DNA from: CAIWHR01 sp963708855
GTDB lineage: Bacteria > Pseudomonadota > Gammaproteobacteria > Burkholderiales > Casimicrobiaceae
Assembly (NCBI GenBank): GCA_963708855.1
Contig: CAVPUM010000003.1
Coordinates: 1-64,000, forward strand
DNA length: 64,000 nucleotides
Reading direction: 5' to 3'
Part shown: positions 18,623 to 28,284 of the stretch, in pieces
How positions within the stretch are numbered: position 1 is the first letter of the stretch
Layout: each line of letters begins with the position of its first letter
Notes under the pieces: generated by a model
What the model saw: the letters and a program-made list of their open reading frames with translations, nothing else
Database searches by the model: none
What the model was told of the DNA's origin: nothing
Position numbers and translations under genes: made by a program

Positions 18623-19414
18623 TCATTCTCCCGGCAGGACGAAGCCATACCGCCGGAAGATTTCCCTTGCCGGAGGCTGCTGCAGGAACAGATAGAAGGT
18701 GCGCGCCGTCTCGCCGGCGCGCCGCAGCAGAACGGCTCGCTGGAGCAGCGGATCGTGCCAGTTTTCGGGAACCAGCACGTAGTCGCCCTTCGCGGCGAAA
18801 TCGGGCGCCAACGCGAGGGACAGCGCGAAGATACCTGCCTGCGCGGAACCGGAAATCGCGAACTGCGCGGCTTGCGATACGTTCTCGCCCAGGACCAGTC
18901 GGGCACCGAGTGCGGACCAGAGTCCTTCGTGCTCGAGCGCCTGCCGCGCGGCGCGGCCGTACGGAGCGTGCTCGGGATTGGCGATCGCGAGCCGTCGCAA
19001 CCGGCCGTCGCCAAGCGCGGCGCGCAAATCCGCGAGCGTCGGATCGGCCTTCACCGTCGAGCCCTTCGGCACGAAGAGCACGATGCGGCCCGTGGCATAG
19101 CGCGTGCCGTCGTCGACGGTGAGTCCCTCCCGCGCGAGCCGGACGACATAGTCCTCGTCGGCGGACAGAAACAATTCGAACGGCGCGCCCTGCTGAATCT
19201 GTCGATAGAAATTGCCCGACGAGCCGTAGGTCAGGCGAACCGCCTTGCCCGTCTGTTGCCAGAACCGCGCGGCGATCTCGTCCAGCGCGAACTTGAGATC
19301 CGATGCGGCGGCGATCGAAGGACCGGCTTCGCTCCATGCCGCGCCGCCGAACGACAGGACCAGCGCCGCCAGGAGCACCGGCAACGCCCGGAGGCCGTCG
19401 CGAACGGCGCGCAC
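18623..19414 (-). CDS. modA: Molybdate-binding periplasmic protein
   Basis: Periplasmic substrate-binding protein of the molybdate importer, 263 residues. A signal peptide covers about residues 1-28 (LPVLLAALVLSFGGAAWSEA). The oxyanion-binding stretches IAAASDLKFALDEIA and LTYGSSGNFYRQIQQGAPFELFLSADE are typical of ModA. It heads the modABC genes; 54 bases upstream lies the end of the gene for a cyclic-nucleotide-binding-domain protein on the same strand. Confidence 0.93.
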   Translation of the reverse strand: MRAVRDGLRALPVLLAALVLSFGGAAWSEAGPSIAAASDLKFALDEIAARFWQQTGKAVRLTYGSSGNFYRQIQQGAPFELFLSADEDYVVRLAREGLTVDDGTRYATGRIVLFVPKGSTVKADPTLADLRAALGDGRLRRLAIANPEHAPYGRAARQALEHEGLWSALGARLVLGENVSQAAQFAISGSAQAGIFALSLALAPDFAAKGDYVLVPENWHDPLLQRAVLLRRAGETARTFYLFLQQPPAREIFRRYGFVLPGE

Positions 19415-19468
19415 CGCGTCAAGGGCGCCAGGCGGAAGCCGCGAAGACCGCCGGGTGCAGCGCCCCGA

Positions 19469-19948
19469 TCACGTCCCCGCGCGCTTCGCCACCGGCGAAT
19501 ACATGTCCAGCACCTGCAGCCTCGTGGCCTGCAGCCGCTCGGAGACGACCCCCAGCATCCGGTACATCAGCGCGAAACCGAAGGCCGGGTCGTCGCGGCA
19601 GGCGGCGAGCAGCGTCACTCCGTCGAACGCCAGGGCCCTCGCCGGTTGCAGCGCCCGCGCCTGGAAATGCTTGCCCCGTCCCATCAGTATCGCCGACCAG
19701 CCCAGCTCGTCGCCGTCGTGCAGCGTCTGCACGCGAAACGTGTGCCCGGGCGCCTCGATCTCGAGCGCGACCCGTCCCGCCACGATCAGGTAGAAATCGT
19801 GGCACTCGTCGCCCTCGTGAAAGATGACCTGGTCACGTTCGAACTGCACCTCCTTCGCGAGCGCGCTCAATTTCTCGATGTGCTGCGGCTGGAACTCCTC
19901 GACGAAGGGGTGCTTCTGCAGCACCGCCACCAGTGTCTCTCGCGTCAT
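19469..19948 (-). CDS. Cyclic nucleotide-binding domain protein without DNA-binding domain
   Basis: A Crp/FNR-type effector domain of 159 residues (start ATG 19948 chosen because of the GAGGCGAGAG site and because the domain begins there). The cNMP fold is seen in LAKEVQFERDQVIFHEGDECHDFYLIVAG-like text with the roll LHDGDELGWSAILMGRG. The usual C-terminal winged helix is absent; the protein ends after a coiled helix SERLQATRLQVLDMYSPV. It is divergent from the hexaheme cytochrome gene, sharing an FNR-type site at 20039. Possible sensor or protein-interaction module; role unknown. Confidence 0.75.
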   Translation of the reverse strand: MTRETLVAVLQKHPFVEEFQPQHIEKLSALAKEVQFERDQVIFHEGDECHDFYLIVAGRVALEIEAPGHTFRVQTLHDGDELGWSAILMGRGKHFQARALQPARALAFDGVTLLAACRDDPAFGFALMYRMLGVVSERLQATRLQVLDMYSPVAKRAGT

Positions 19949-20038
19949 CTCTCGCCTCACTTTCGCGCCGTGTAGTGGATTACGTTGCCATCGCTGCACC
20001 GTAGCGGCAAATGGACGCACGAATGTTCTGCGCGCCGG

Positions 20039-20052
20039 TTGATCCTGGTCAA
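20039..20052. promoter_or_regulatory. FNR/DNR-type site upstream of the hexaheme cytochrome
   Basis: TTGATCCTGGTCAA is a TTGAT-N4-GTCAA palindrome, one base from the FNR consensus. A -10-like TAACAT starts 21 bases after it, which places the site near -41, the class II activator position. It lies 91 bases before the hexaheme cytochrome start. Confidence 0.65.
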
Positions 20053-20143
20053 GGCCACGTTACATCTTCCGGCTAACATCGCGCAAGGTGCGGGGAACGG
20101 GATATTTCCCGCCGCCGGCAAGCGACCACAAGGGGAGTGCACG

Positions 20144-21343
20144 ATGAACAACCTGCTGAGCAAGGCGCTGGGCGCGATGGCGGCGCTGGCGATCGCGGCG
20201 AGTCTGGGGTGCACTGCCGACCCGGTGAAACCCATGGCCAAGGCCCAGTTCGTCGGCTCCGAGCGTTGCGGCGGCTGCCACGTCGACGAATACAGGACCT
20301 GGAAGGACACCTACCACAACAAGATGGTGCGCACAGCCAGGGACGGACTGTTGAAGGACGCGCTGGACAACTGGACGAAGGACGCCAAGGGCAACGCCGG
20401 GCCGGCCAAGGCCAACGTCACCGGCGCGCCGGCACAGCTCGGCGACGTCGTCTACGTGATCGGCTCCAAGTGGAAACAGCGCTTCCTGGTCAAGAACCCG
20501 AACACCGGCAACCACCAGTTCCTGGACAAGCAGTGGAACCGGGTCTCGAGCGCCTGGGAAGGCTACGGCCAGAAGAACGACTGGGAAACCCAGTGCTCGA
20601 CCTGCCACGCGACGGGTTTCCGCATCACCGCCTACGACGCGAAGAACCCCGCGGCGATGAAGGTGTCGATGAGCGAGCACAACACCGGCTGCGAAGCCTG
20701 CCACGGACCGGGCTCGATCCACGTCCAATCGCACAAGAAGGCCGACATCTTCAATCCCAAGAACGCGTCCAAGGCGGACGCCGACAAGGTCTGCGGCTAT
20801 TGCCACATTCGCGGCGAGAACACGCAGTGGCTGACGGCGCAGGGCAATCACTCCGAATACATGCCGCACCCGGTGCTGGGCGAATCGTACAAGGCGGGCC
20901 AGGACGACTGGACGAAATGGTACCCGGACAAGCTGCTGCTCCCCGGGATCCAGCCGGATGACCCGATCGGCAGGAACTATCCGAACACCGACCTCAACAA
21001 CGCGTTCTTCATCGACGACGCGGCGCAGAAGAGCGGCTATTTCGAGGCCCGCAAGCATCACGAGCAGTACCAGGAGCACCTGCAGTCCAAGCATGCCAAG
21101 GCGGGCCTGCTCGGCTGCCAGGACTGCCACTCGTCGCACGCGGTCAAGGGCAAGACCATCGTGGCCGCCGACACCTGCAAGGGCTGCCACGGCGCGACGA
21201 TGGACTACAAAAAGGTGATGCCGGGCACGGCGCAGACGGCGGGCGGCCTGTTCGTGCGCACGCACTCGTTCAACCCGAACCCGCGGCCCAACGGCGCGAC
21301 GGCCGACACGCTGCCGGCGCCGGTGTACGCTTTCCCGAAGTAG
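20144..21343 (+). CDS. Periplasmic hexaheme c-type cytochrome (cytochrome c554-like family)
   Basis: Secreted multihaem cytochrome, 399 residues. Six CxxCH motifs: CGGCH (C42), CSTCH, CEACH, CGYCH, CQDCH and CKGCH. The N-terminus is a signal sequence ending near AASLGCTADP; the cysteine there could carry a lipid, although the lipobox is imperfect. The region GSKWKQRFLVKN between haems 1 and 2 is typical of the cytochrome c554-like multihaem family. It is preceded by an FNR-type site and followed after 63 bases by a membrane Fe-S oxidoreductase, so the two may pass electrons between periplasm and membrane. Exact partner unknown. Confidence 0.85.
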   Translation: MNNLLSKALGAMAALAIAASLGCTADPVKPMAKAQFVGSERCGGCHVDEYRTWKDTYHNKMVRTARDGLLKDALDNWTKDAKGNAGPAKANVTGAPAQLGDVVYVIGSKWKQRFLVKNPNTGNHQFLDKQWNRVSSAWEGYGQKNDWETQCSTCHATGFRITAYDAKNPAAMKVSMSEHNTGCEACHGPGSIHVQSHKKADIFNPKNASKADADKVCGYCHIRGENTQWLTAQGNHSEYMPHPVLGESYKAGQDDWTKWYPDKLLLPGIQPDDPIGRNYPNTDLNNAFFIDDAAQKSGYFEARKHHEQYQEHLQSKHAKAGLLGCQDCHSSHAVKGKTIVAADTCKGCHGATMDYKKVMPGTAQTAGGLFVRTHSFNPNPRPNGATADTLPAPVYAFPK

Positions 21344-21357
21344 CGCGTCGGCGCGGG

Positions 21358-21397
21358 GGGCGGTGACCCCGGGCGACGCGGCTGCCCGTCACCGCCC
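21358..21397. repeat. Inverted repeat between hexaheme cytochrome and Fe-S protein genes
   Basis: Perfect arms GGGCGGTGAC (21358-21367) and GTCACCGCCC (21388-21397) with a 20-base G/C-rich loop. There is no T-run, so it is not a standard terminator; it may protect or attenuate the transcript between the two genes. Confidence 0.4.
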
Positions 21398-21406
21398 ATT
21401 GCGCCG

Positions 21407-23419
21407 ATGAGCCCGATCGCCATCTCGCTGCTGCTGCTGGCCGCAAGCGCCGGCTTCGGCTATCTCGCCTGGCGCAAGCTCGCAATCGTCGCCGCGCTCG
21501 CGCCCGAGGATCGCTTCGGTCGTCCCGGCCAGCGCCTCATGGCGGTCCTGACCAACGGCATCCTGCAGCAACGGATGATCCGGCGCGACTGGAAACCCGG
21601 GGTCATGCACGCGGTGATCTTCCTGGGCTTCATGGCGCTGCTCCTGCGCAAGGTCCAGCTGATCGTCATCGGGTACCACGAGCCGTTCGTGTATCCGGGC
21701 CTCGCCGGCGGCGGCCTTCGCGGCAGTCAAGGACGGGGTCGAGCTGGCCGTGCTCGCGGCACTGGCCTATGCGTTCTGGCGGCGTTACGTGACGAAGCCG
21801 GCCCGGCTCGAGCCCAACCGCGAGGCGCTGCTGGTGCTGTCGCTCATCACCGCGATCATGATCACGGACCTCGCGTTCGACGGATTCCGCTTCGCCCTGT
21901 TCGCCGGCAGCGACCCCGGCATCGCGCACGAACGCGCCTACGCTTTCGCCGGCCGTTTCGTGGAGGCTGCGCTGTCCGGCCTTTCCCCGGCGGCGCTGAC
22001 GGCGGGCTATCACGCCTCCTACTGGATCCAGCTCGTCGTGGTGTTTGCGTTCCTGGTGATCCTGCCGACCGGCGAGCATTTCCACATCGTCACCGCACTG
22101 CCTGCGCTGTACTTCCGGCGCGGCGGGCCTGCGAACACGGTGCCGTCGGTCGATCTCGAAAAGATCATGGGCGAGGGAGCGACGCGGACGCCATGCGCGT
22201 GGGCGTGCGGACGTCGAAAGACCTCACGTGGAAGGACGGGCTCGACGCCTTCACCTGCACCGAGTGCGGCCGCTGCAAGGATGCGTGCCCGACGTTCCTC
22301 TCCGGCAAGCCGCTGTCGCAGAAGTGGGTCCACGACAGCCTCAAGCGGCATCTGCTCGAGAAGCGCGACGTCGTCATGGCGAACGCGGCGGACCCGGATG
22401 CGTTGCCGGCCCTCGTTCCCGACGTGATCGGCGAGGACACGCTGTGGGCCTGCACCACCTGCGGCTATTGCGAGGCGGCGTGCCCGATCGAGCTCGAGCA
22501 TCTGCCGAAGTTCTACCGGATGCGCCAGCATCGCGTGCTGATGGAAGGCGCATTCCCGCACGAGCTGAAGCCCGTGTTCGAAGCCTACGAGGCGCAGAGC
22601 AACCCCTGGGGCTTCCCGGCCGACACCCGCGGCGACTGGGCGAAGGATCTCGGCGTGACCCGAGTCGAGACCGCGGACGACGTCAAGGACCTCGACTACC
22701 TTTTCTACGTCGGCTCCGCCGCATCGTTCGACCCGCGCGGCCAGAAAATCGCTCGCGCCTTCGCCGCGATCCTGCAGCAGGCGGGCGTGCGGTTCGGCAT
22801 TCTGGGCCCGGCGGAAACGTCGACTGGCGAATGCGTGCGCCGCGCCGGCAACGAGATGCTGTTCCAGCAGCTGGCGAACGACCTCGTGGCGAAGCTGAAC
22901 GGTCTCGGCGTCATCCGAATCGTCACCTGCGACCCGCACGCGTTCAACACGCTGAAGAACGAGTACCCGGAGTTCGGCGGCCGGTGGGAGGTGCTCCACC
23001 ATACGCAACTGATCGCGGAACTCATTGCCGAGGGAAAGCTACGCATCGAGCCGAAGTTCGAGCGCGCGATCTACCACGAGCCCTGCTATCTGGGCCGCCA
23101 CAACGGCGAGTTCGAAGCCCCGCGCGCCGTTCTGCGCCGGCTCGCGAAGGACCGGCCGCTGGAGTTCGCGCTGAATCGCGAGAAGGCGATGTGCTGCGGC
23201 GCGGGTGGCGCGCGGATGTGGCTGGAGGAGTCGATCGGCAAGCGGATCAACGTCTTGCGGGTGGAGCAGGCGCTGCCGCAGGCGCCGCAGATGATCGTGA
23301 CCGCCTGTCCCTACTGCGCGGTCATGATGGCGGACGGCATCGCGGCACTGGGCAAGGAGGGGACGATCGAGACCCGGGACCTGGCCGAGCTCGTCGCAAC
23401 GGCCATGGTCCGGCCATGA
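21407..23419 (+). CDS. Membrane-bound HdrD/DsrK-like Fe-S oxidoreductase with NarI-like N-terminus
   Basis: About 670 residues in two parts. The N-terminal 250 residues are hydrophobic, with several helices resembling a NarI/DsrM-type cytochrome b (WKPGVMHAVIFLGFMALL; TAGYHASYWIQLVVVFAFLV; GEHFHIVTALPALYFRR). The C-terminal part has two [4Fe-4S] motifs (CTECGRCKDACP near residue 283, CTTCGYCEAACP near 349) and CCG-type cysteine motifs (HEPCYLG near 557, MCCGAGG near 596, CPYC near 635). Such HdrE-HdrD fusions exchange electrons with quinones. Two compensating frame breaks (about 21715 and 22190) lie in the membrane part. Located between a hexaheme cytochrome and the nqr operon. Confidence 0.82.
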   Translation: MSPIAISLLLLAASAGFGYLAWRKLAIVAALAPEDRFGRPGQRLMAVLTNGILQQRMIRRDWKPGVMHAVIFLGFMALLLRKVQLIVIGYHEPFVYPGLAGGGLRGSQGRGRAGRARGTGLCVLAALRDEAGPARAQPRGAAGAVAHHRDHDHGPRVRRIPLRPVRRQRPRHRARTRLRFRRPFRGGCAVRPFPGGADGGLSRLLLDPARRGVCVPGDPADRRAFPHRHRTACAVLPARRACEHGAVGRSRKDHGRGSDADAMRVGVRTSKDLTWKDGLDAFTCTECGRCKDACPTFLSGKPLSQKWVHDSLKRHLLEKRDVVMANAADPDALPALVPDVIGEDTLWACTTCGYCEAACPIELEHLPKFYRMRQHRVLMEGAFPHELKPVFEAYEAQSNPWGFPADTRGDWAKDLGVTRVETADDVKDLDYLFYVGSAASFDPRGQKIARAFAAILQQAGVRFGILGPAETSTGECVRRAGNEMLFQQLANDLVAKLNGLGVIRIVTCDPHAFNTLKNEYPEFGGRWEVLHHTQLIAELIAEGKLRIEPKFERAIYHEPCYLGRHNGEFEAPRAVLRRLAKDRPLEFALNREKAMCCGAGGARMWLEESIGKRINVLRVEQALPQAPQMIVTACPYCAVMMADGIAALGKEGTIETRDLAELVATAMVRP

Positions 23420-23451
23420 CCTTCGGGACGGCGGTCGCCGCCTGCCGGGGT

Positions 23452-23465
23452 TTGGCCTGGATCAA
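23452..23465. promoter_or_regulatory. Degenerate FNR-type site upstream of the nqr operon
   Basis: TTGGCCTGGATCAA has one good half (ATCAA) and one weak half (TTGGC). A TAAGCT -10-like hexamer starts 22 bases later, the same arrangement as at the other sites in this window. It lies 118 bases before the nqrA start. Confidence 0.4.
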
Positions 23466-23583
23466 CAAATCGCACCGGGATCGAAGCTAAGCTCGCCTGC
23501 AACCCATGCACGACCCGCGCCCGCGGCCGACAGAGCCGACCCGCAGCAGACGGCATGGCAGGTGGGCAGGAGGAGCGATCGAA

Positions 23584-24957
23584 GTGTCCGTGCACCGTAT
23601 TGCCAAAGGCCTCGACCTTCCGCTGGCCGGGGAACCGGCGCAGGCGGTCGACGTGGCGCCGCCGGCGACCCGCGTGGCGCTGGTCGCGGCCGATTACGTC
23701 GGCCTCAAGCCGACGATGCTCGTGCAGGCCGGCGATCGCGTGCTGCGCGGCACGCCGCTGTTCGAGGACAAGAAGACCCCGGGTGTGCGTTACACGGCGC
23801 CGGCAGCGGGGGTTGTGGCGGCGATTCACCGCGGCGAAATGCGGGCCTTCCAGTCGATCGTCATCGACGTCGATCCGGCCGACGGGCCCGCCGCGCAGGT
23901 CGCCTTCGCGAGCTACACCGGCGCTGCGCCCGAGACGCAGGAGGCCGACGCCGTCCGCGCGCTCATCGTCGAATCCGGGATGTGGTCCGCGTTTCGCGCG
24001 CGGCCGTTCTCGCGCGTGCCGGCGCCGTCGGTCGCCCCGCACTCGATCTTCGTCACCGCGATCGACACGCACCCGCATGCCCCGTCGGTGGACCTGGTGC
24101 TGGCGGACCGCATCGCCGACTTCCACGTCGGGCTCCGGGCGATCGCCAAGCTCTGCAGCGGCAAGACCTACGTCTGCAAGGCGGCAGGGTCGAGCGTCTC
24201 CGCTCCGGCCTCCGAGCGCATCGTGGTCGAGGAATTCGCGGGCCCCCACCCGGCCGGCACGCCCGGCCTGCACATCCACCTGCTCGACCCCGTCCGCCTC
24301 GGCAAGACCGTCTGGCACATCGGATACCAGGATGTCGCCGCCATCGGACGCCTCCTCGCGACCGGAAAACTCGACGTCGAGCGCGTGATCGCGCTCGCGG
24401 GCCCCGGCGCCCTCCGCCCGCGGCTGCTGCGCTCGCGGCTGGGGGCCTCCCTCGACGGATTGACCCGCGGCGAGTTGCAGCCCGGCGTGCAGCGCGTCAT
24501 CTCGGGCTCGGTGCTGGACGGACGCACCGCGATGGGGACGTGCACGGCTATCTCGGACGCCACCACCTGCAGGTCGCCGTGGTGCCGGAAGGCCATCGAC
24601 GCGAGCTCTTCGGGTGGATCGCGCCCGGGCCGCGACAAGTTTTCGCTGCTGGGCGTCGTGCTCGGCGCGTGGAGCCGCCGGCGCAAGCTCGCGCTGACGA
24701 CGACGACCAACGGCGGGGAACGGGCGATGGTTCCGATCGGCGCCTACGAGCGGGTGCTGCCGTTCGACCTCATGCCGACGTTCCTGCTGCGCGCGCTCAT
24801 CACCGGCAACGTGGAGTGGGCCGAGGAGATGGGCTGCCTGGAACTCGACGAGGAGGATCTCGCGCTCTGCACGTTCGTCTGCCCCGGCAAGTTCGAATAC
24901 GGCCCGCTGCTGCGCTCGATCCTGACGCGGATCGAGCACGAGGAGGCGGTCACCTGA
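23584..24957 (+). CDS. nqrA: Na+-translocating NADH:quinone reductase subunit A
   Basis: Cytoplasmic-side subunit of the Na+-NQR complex. Start GTG at 23584 (MSVHRIAKGLDLPLAG) fits the family N-terminus and has AGGAGG upstream. Family stretches include YTAPAAGVVAAIHRGEMRAF, FVTAIDTHPHAP and VWHIGYQDVAAIG. Between about 24535 and 24640 the frame is shifted and then restored; the alternate frame reads GDVHGYLGRHHLQVAVVPEG, the family sequence. About 457 residues. First gene of a full nqrA-F set. Confidence 0.93.
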   Translation: MSVHRIAKGLDLPLAGEPAQAVDVAPPATRVALVAADYVGLKPTMLVQAGDRVLRGTPLFEDKKTPGVRYTAPAAGVVAAIHRGEMRAFQSIVIDVDPADGPAAQVAFASYTGAAPETQEADAVRALIVESGMWSAFRARPFSRVPAPSVAPHSIFVTAIDTHPHAPSVDLVLADRIADFHVGLRAIAKLCSGKTYVCKAAGSSVSAPASERIVVEEFAGPHPAGTPGLHIHLLDPVRLGKTVWHIGYQDVAAIGRLLATGKLDVERVIALAGPGALRPRLLRSRLGASLDGLTRGELQPGVQRVISGSVLDGRTAMGTCTAISDATTCRSPWCRKAIDASSSGGSRPGRDKFSLLGVVLGAWSRRRKLALTTTTNGGERAMVPIGAYERVLPFDLMPTFLLRALITGNVEWAEEMGCLELDEEDLALCTFVCPGKFEYGPLLRSILTRIEHEEAVT

Positions 24958-26183
24958 TGGACAGGCTGCGCAAGATGCTCGACGGCGTCGGCCATCACTT
25001 CGAGAAAGGCGGCAAGCTCGAGCGCTTCTATCCGCTGTGGGAGGCGGCGGACACCTTCTTCTACACGCCGGCGTCCGTCACCAAGGGCGGCGCGCACGTG
25101 CGCGACGCGCTCGACCTGAAGCGGATGATGATGACGGTCGTCATCGCCACGCTCCCCTGCGTGTTCATGGCGCTGTACAACACGGGATTGCAGGCGAACC
25201 TCGCGCTCGATCCGGCGAAGGCGGCCGGTCCTCGCCGGCTGGCGGCACGATGTCCTGCGCCTGCTCGGCGCCGGCTACTCGCCGCAGAGCATCGTCGATT
25301 GCACGCTCCACGGCGCCCTGTACTTCCTGCCGCTCTACGCCGTCACGATGGTCGTCGGGCTGACGTGGGAGGTGCTGTTCGCCGTCGTGCGCAAGGTGGA
25401 GGTCAACGAGGGCTTTTTCGTGACCGGCATCCTGTTCCCGCTGATCCTGCCGCCGACCACGCCGTTGTGGCAGGCAGCGCTCGGCATCAGCTTCGGCGTC
25501 GTGTTCGCGAAGGAGATCTTCGGCGGCACGGGGATGAATTTCATCAACCCGGCGCTCGCCGCGCGGGCGTTCCTGTTCTTCGCCTATCCGGCCGAGATCT
25601 CCGGCGACAAGGTCTGGACGGCGGTCGCGCCGGGCTTCGCGGTCGACGGCTTCTCGGGCGCCACGCTGCTCGCGCAGATGCGGGAGATGACCGCGCCTTT
25701 CGCCAGCGCGCCGCACTCGTGGTGGACCGCGTTCGTCGGACTGGAGCCGGGATCGATGGGCGAAACCTCCGCGCTCGCGTGCCTCGCGGGCGCGGTGCTG
25801 CTGATCGTCACCGGCATCGGCTCCTGGCGGACGATGGCGGGCGTCGACGCTCGGCACCGTCGCGATGGCGCTGGCGTTCAATGCCATCGGCTCGTCGACC
25901 AACCACTGGTACGCCGTGCCGTTCTGGTGGCACATGGTCGCCGGCGGCTGGGCCTTCGGCATGGTCTTCATGGCCACCGACCCGGTGACCTCGCCGTTCA
26001 CCGACGCCGGCAAGTGGATCTACGGCATCCTGATCGGCACGTTCGTCGTGCTGATCCGCATCGTCAATCCGGCGTATCCCGGAGTCGATGATGCTGGTGA
26101 TCCTGTTCATGAACGTGGTGGCGCCGCTGATCGACTATCCGCTGGTGCGCGCCAACGTCAAGCGAAGGGCGAGGCGTGCCTGA
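24957..26183 (+). CDS. nqrB: Na+-translocating NADH:quinone reductase subunit B
   Basis: Membrane subunit with covalently bound FMN and part of the Na+ path. It begins MDRLRKMLDGVGHHFEKGGK with its ATG overlapping the nqrA stop. GVDGFSGATLL-type text (here FAVDGFSGATLLAQM) holds the flavinylation threonine. Other conserved parts are FGGTGMNFINPALAARAFLFF and FMATDPVTSPFTDAGKW. Frame breaks near 25230, 25850 and 26085 must be bridged; the protein is otherwise complete. The stop at 26181-26183 overlaps nqrC by 8 bases. Confidence 0.92.
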
Positions 26184-26976
26184 CACTCAATCGACGCGCT
26201 ACACGATCGGTTTCGCCGCGACGGTCTGCATCGTCTGCGCGATCCTCGTCGCGGCGTCCGCGGTCGGCCTGCGCGAGAAGCAGGACGCCAATCGGCTCCT
26301 CTATCGGCAGAAGAACGTGCTGCTCGCGGCAGGCGTGGTCAAGCCGGGCGACGCGGTTTCCGACGAGCAGCTCCTCGCGGTGTTCAACCGCAACATCCGC
26401 ACCCGTCTCGTCGACCTGCGGACCGGCGACCTGGTCGCCGAGAGCAAGATGGACGCGAAGACCTACGACCAGCACAAGGCGCGGAGCGATCCGGCCGCGT
26501 CGCGCGCCGCGCCGCCGAACGCCGCGCAGATTGCGCGGGTGCCGAACTACGGCATCGTCTACTTCGTCGTCGACCCGGCCAACCGGAACCGCGTCGAGCA
26601 GATCGTCATTCCGATCGAAGGCGTCGGCATGTGGGGCACGTTGTACGGCCTGCTCGCGATCGACCGGGACACGACGACGATCAGCGGCCTCGCCTACTAC
26701 GACCAGAAGGAGACGCCGGGACTGGGTGGCGAGGCGGGCAGCTCGCGCTGGCAGGCGCTGTGGCGCGGACGCAAGGCCTACGACGACAACTGGGAGCCGA
26801 GGATCGTCGTGATCAAGGGTCCTGCCGGGCCGCCCGCGCAGGACCCGCATCGCGTCGACGGGCTGTCGGGTGCGACGATCACCAGCAACAGCATCACGCA
26901 GATGATGCAGTTCTGGCTGGGCAAGAACGGTTACGCGCCGTTCCTGAAGAAGTTCCGCGAAGGAGCGTTGTCTTGA
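26176..26976 (+). CDS. nqrC: Na+-translocating NADH:quinone reductase subunit C
   Basis: Membrane-anchored periplasmic subunit carrying covalent FMN. One N-terminal helix (TIGFAATVCIVCAILVAASA) is followed by the FMN-binding domain with DGLSGATITSNS, whose second threonine is the flavinylation site. 266 residues, frame intact. GTG start inside the end of nqrB. The ApbE encoded downstream would attach FMN to NqrB and NqrC. Confidence 0.94.
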   Translation: MPDTQSTRYTIGFAATVCIVCAILVAASAVGLREKQDANRLLYRQKNVLLAAGVVKPGDAVSDEQLLAVFNRNIRTRLVDLRTGDLVAESKMDAKTYDQHKARSDPAASRAAPPNAAQIARVPNYGIVYFVVDPANRNRVEQIVIPIEGVGMWGTLYGLLAIDRDTTTISGLAYYDQKETPGLGGEAGSSRWQALWRGRKAYDDNWEPRIVVIKGPAGPPAQDPHRVDGLSGATITSNSITQMMQFWLGKNGYAPFLKKFREGALS

Positions 26977-27620
26977 GTTCCCCCGCCTCCACCATGTTCG
27001 GCAAGCCGGAGCGTGCGGCCCTGCTCGTCCCGGTCGTCACGAACAACCCGATCGGCGTGCAGGTGCTCGGCATCTGCTCCGCGCTCGCGGTCACGACGCG
27101 CGTCGACAAGGCCGTCGTGATGGGCATCGGGGTGACGATCGTCACTGCGTTCGCCAATCTGGCCGTCAGCATGGTGCGCAACTACACGCCCAGCAGCATC
27201 CGGATCATCGTCCAGCTCGCGATCATCGCGTCGCTCGTCATCGTGGTCGACCAGTTCCTGAAGGCCTACCTGTTCGAGCTGTCGCTCGAGCTGTCGGTGT
27301 TCGTCGGGCTCATCATCACCAACTGCATCGTGATGGGCCGCGCCGAGGGCTACGCCATGCAGAATCCGCCATGGCTGTCGTTTCTGGACGGCATCGGCAA
27401 CGGCTTCGGCTACGCCATCGTGCTGCTGCTCGTCGCCATCGCCCGCGAGTTCCTCGGCGCCGGCAAGCTTCTCGGCTTCGTCGTGCTGCCGGTCACGACC
27501 GACGGAGGCTGGTACGTCCCCAACGGGCTGATGCTGCTCGCTCCGTCGGGGCTCTTCCTCATCGCGCTGCTGGTATGGCTCCTGCGCACCTGGAAGCCCG
27601 AGTTGCAGGAAGACGACTGA
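26973..27620 (+). CDS. nqrD: Na+-translocating NADH:quinone reductase subunit D
   Basis: Six-helix membrane subunit that, with NqrE, holds the intramembrane Fe-S site (cysteine in GLIITNCIVMGRAEG, about residue 112). The likely start is TTG at 26973, overlapping the nqrC stop, with AGGAG seven bases before; ATG at 26994 is the alternative. 215 residues. Intact frame. Confidence 0.93.
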   Translation: MSSPASTMFGKPERAALLVPVVTNNPIGVQVLGICSALAVTTRVDKAVVMGIGVTIVTAFANLAVSMVRNYTPSSIRIIVQLAIIASLVIVVDQFLKAYLFELSLELSVFVGLIITNCIVMGRAEGYAMQNPPWLSFLDGIGNGFGYAIVLLLVAIAREFLGAGKLLGFVVLPVTTDGGWYVPNGLMLLAPSGLFLIALLVWLLRTWKPELQEDD

Positions 27621-27651
27621 CCGCGCGACCGGCACCCCACTCGAAGCCGCC

Positions 27652-28266
27652 ATGGAGCACTACCTCAATCTCGCGATCCGTTCCGTCTTCCTGGAGAACA
27701 TGGCGCTTGCCTACTTCCTGGGCATGTGCTCGTTCCTCGCGTGCTCGAAGAAGGTCGAGACGGCGTTGGGGCTCGGCGTCGCGGTCGTCTTCGTGCAGGT
27801 GCTGACCGTTCCGCTCAACAACGTCATCCTGCACGGCCTGCTCACGCCGGGCGCGCTGGCCTGGCTGCACCCGAGCCTCGCCCACGCGGACCTGACGTTT
27901 CTCGCGTTCATCCTGTTCATCAGCACGATCGCGGCGGCGACGCAGGTGGTCGAGATGGCGGTCGACCGCTTCGCGCCGAGACTCTATGCGACGCTCGGCG
28001 TGTTCCTGCCGCTGATCGCCGTGAACTGCGTGATCCTGGGCGGGTCGCTGTTCATGCAGGAGCGCGACTACACGTTCGCGGAAAGCGTGGTCTTCGGCGC
28101 CGGATCGGGGCTGGGCTTCGCGCTCGCGATCACCGCCATGGCCGCGGTGCGCGAGAAGCTGCGCTACTCGAACGTGCCGGACGGCCTCCGGGGCCTCGGC
28201 ATCACCTTCATGACGGCGGGACTGATGTCGATCGCCTTCATGATGTTCTCGGGCATCCAGCTGTAG
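27652..28266 (+). CDS. nqrE: Na+-translocating NADH:quinone reductase subunit E
   Basis: Six-helix membrane partner of NqrD, 204 residues. Conserved parts: SVFLENMALAYFLGMCSFLA with the Fe-site cysteine, and FLPLIAVNCVILGGSLFM with the second cysteine. Intact, 31 bases after nqrD and 18 before nqrF. Confidence 0.95.
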   Translation: MEHYLNLAIRSVFLENMALAYFLGMCSFLACSKKVETALGLGVAVVFVQVLTVPLNNVILHGLLTPGALAWLHPSLAHADLTFLAFILFISTIAAATQVVEMAVDRFAPRLYATLGVFLPLIAVNCVILGGSLFMQERDYTFAESVVFGAGSGLGFALAITAMAAVREKLRYSNVPDGLRGLGITFMTAGLMSIAFMMFSGIQL

Positions 28267-28284
28267 CGCCGGCACTCACCCGTC

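Noticed and set aside
23562..25988. 808-residue frame over nqrA and nqrB
   Set aside because: It holds short pieces of NqrA and the start of NqrB in frame, otherwise Arg-rich noise; explained by indels.
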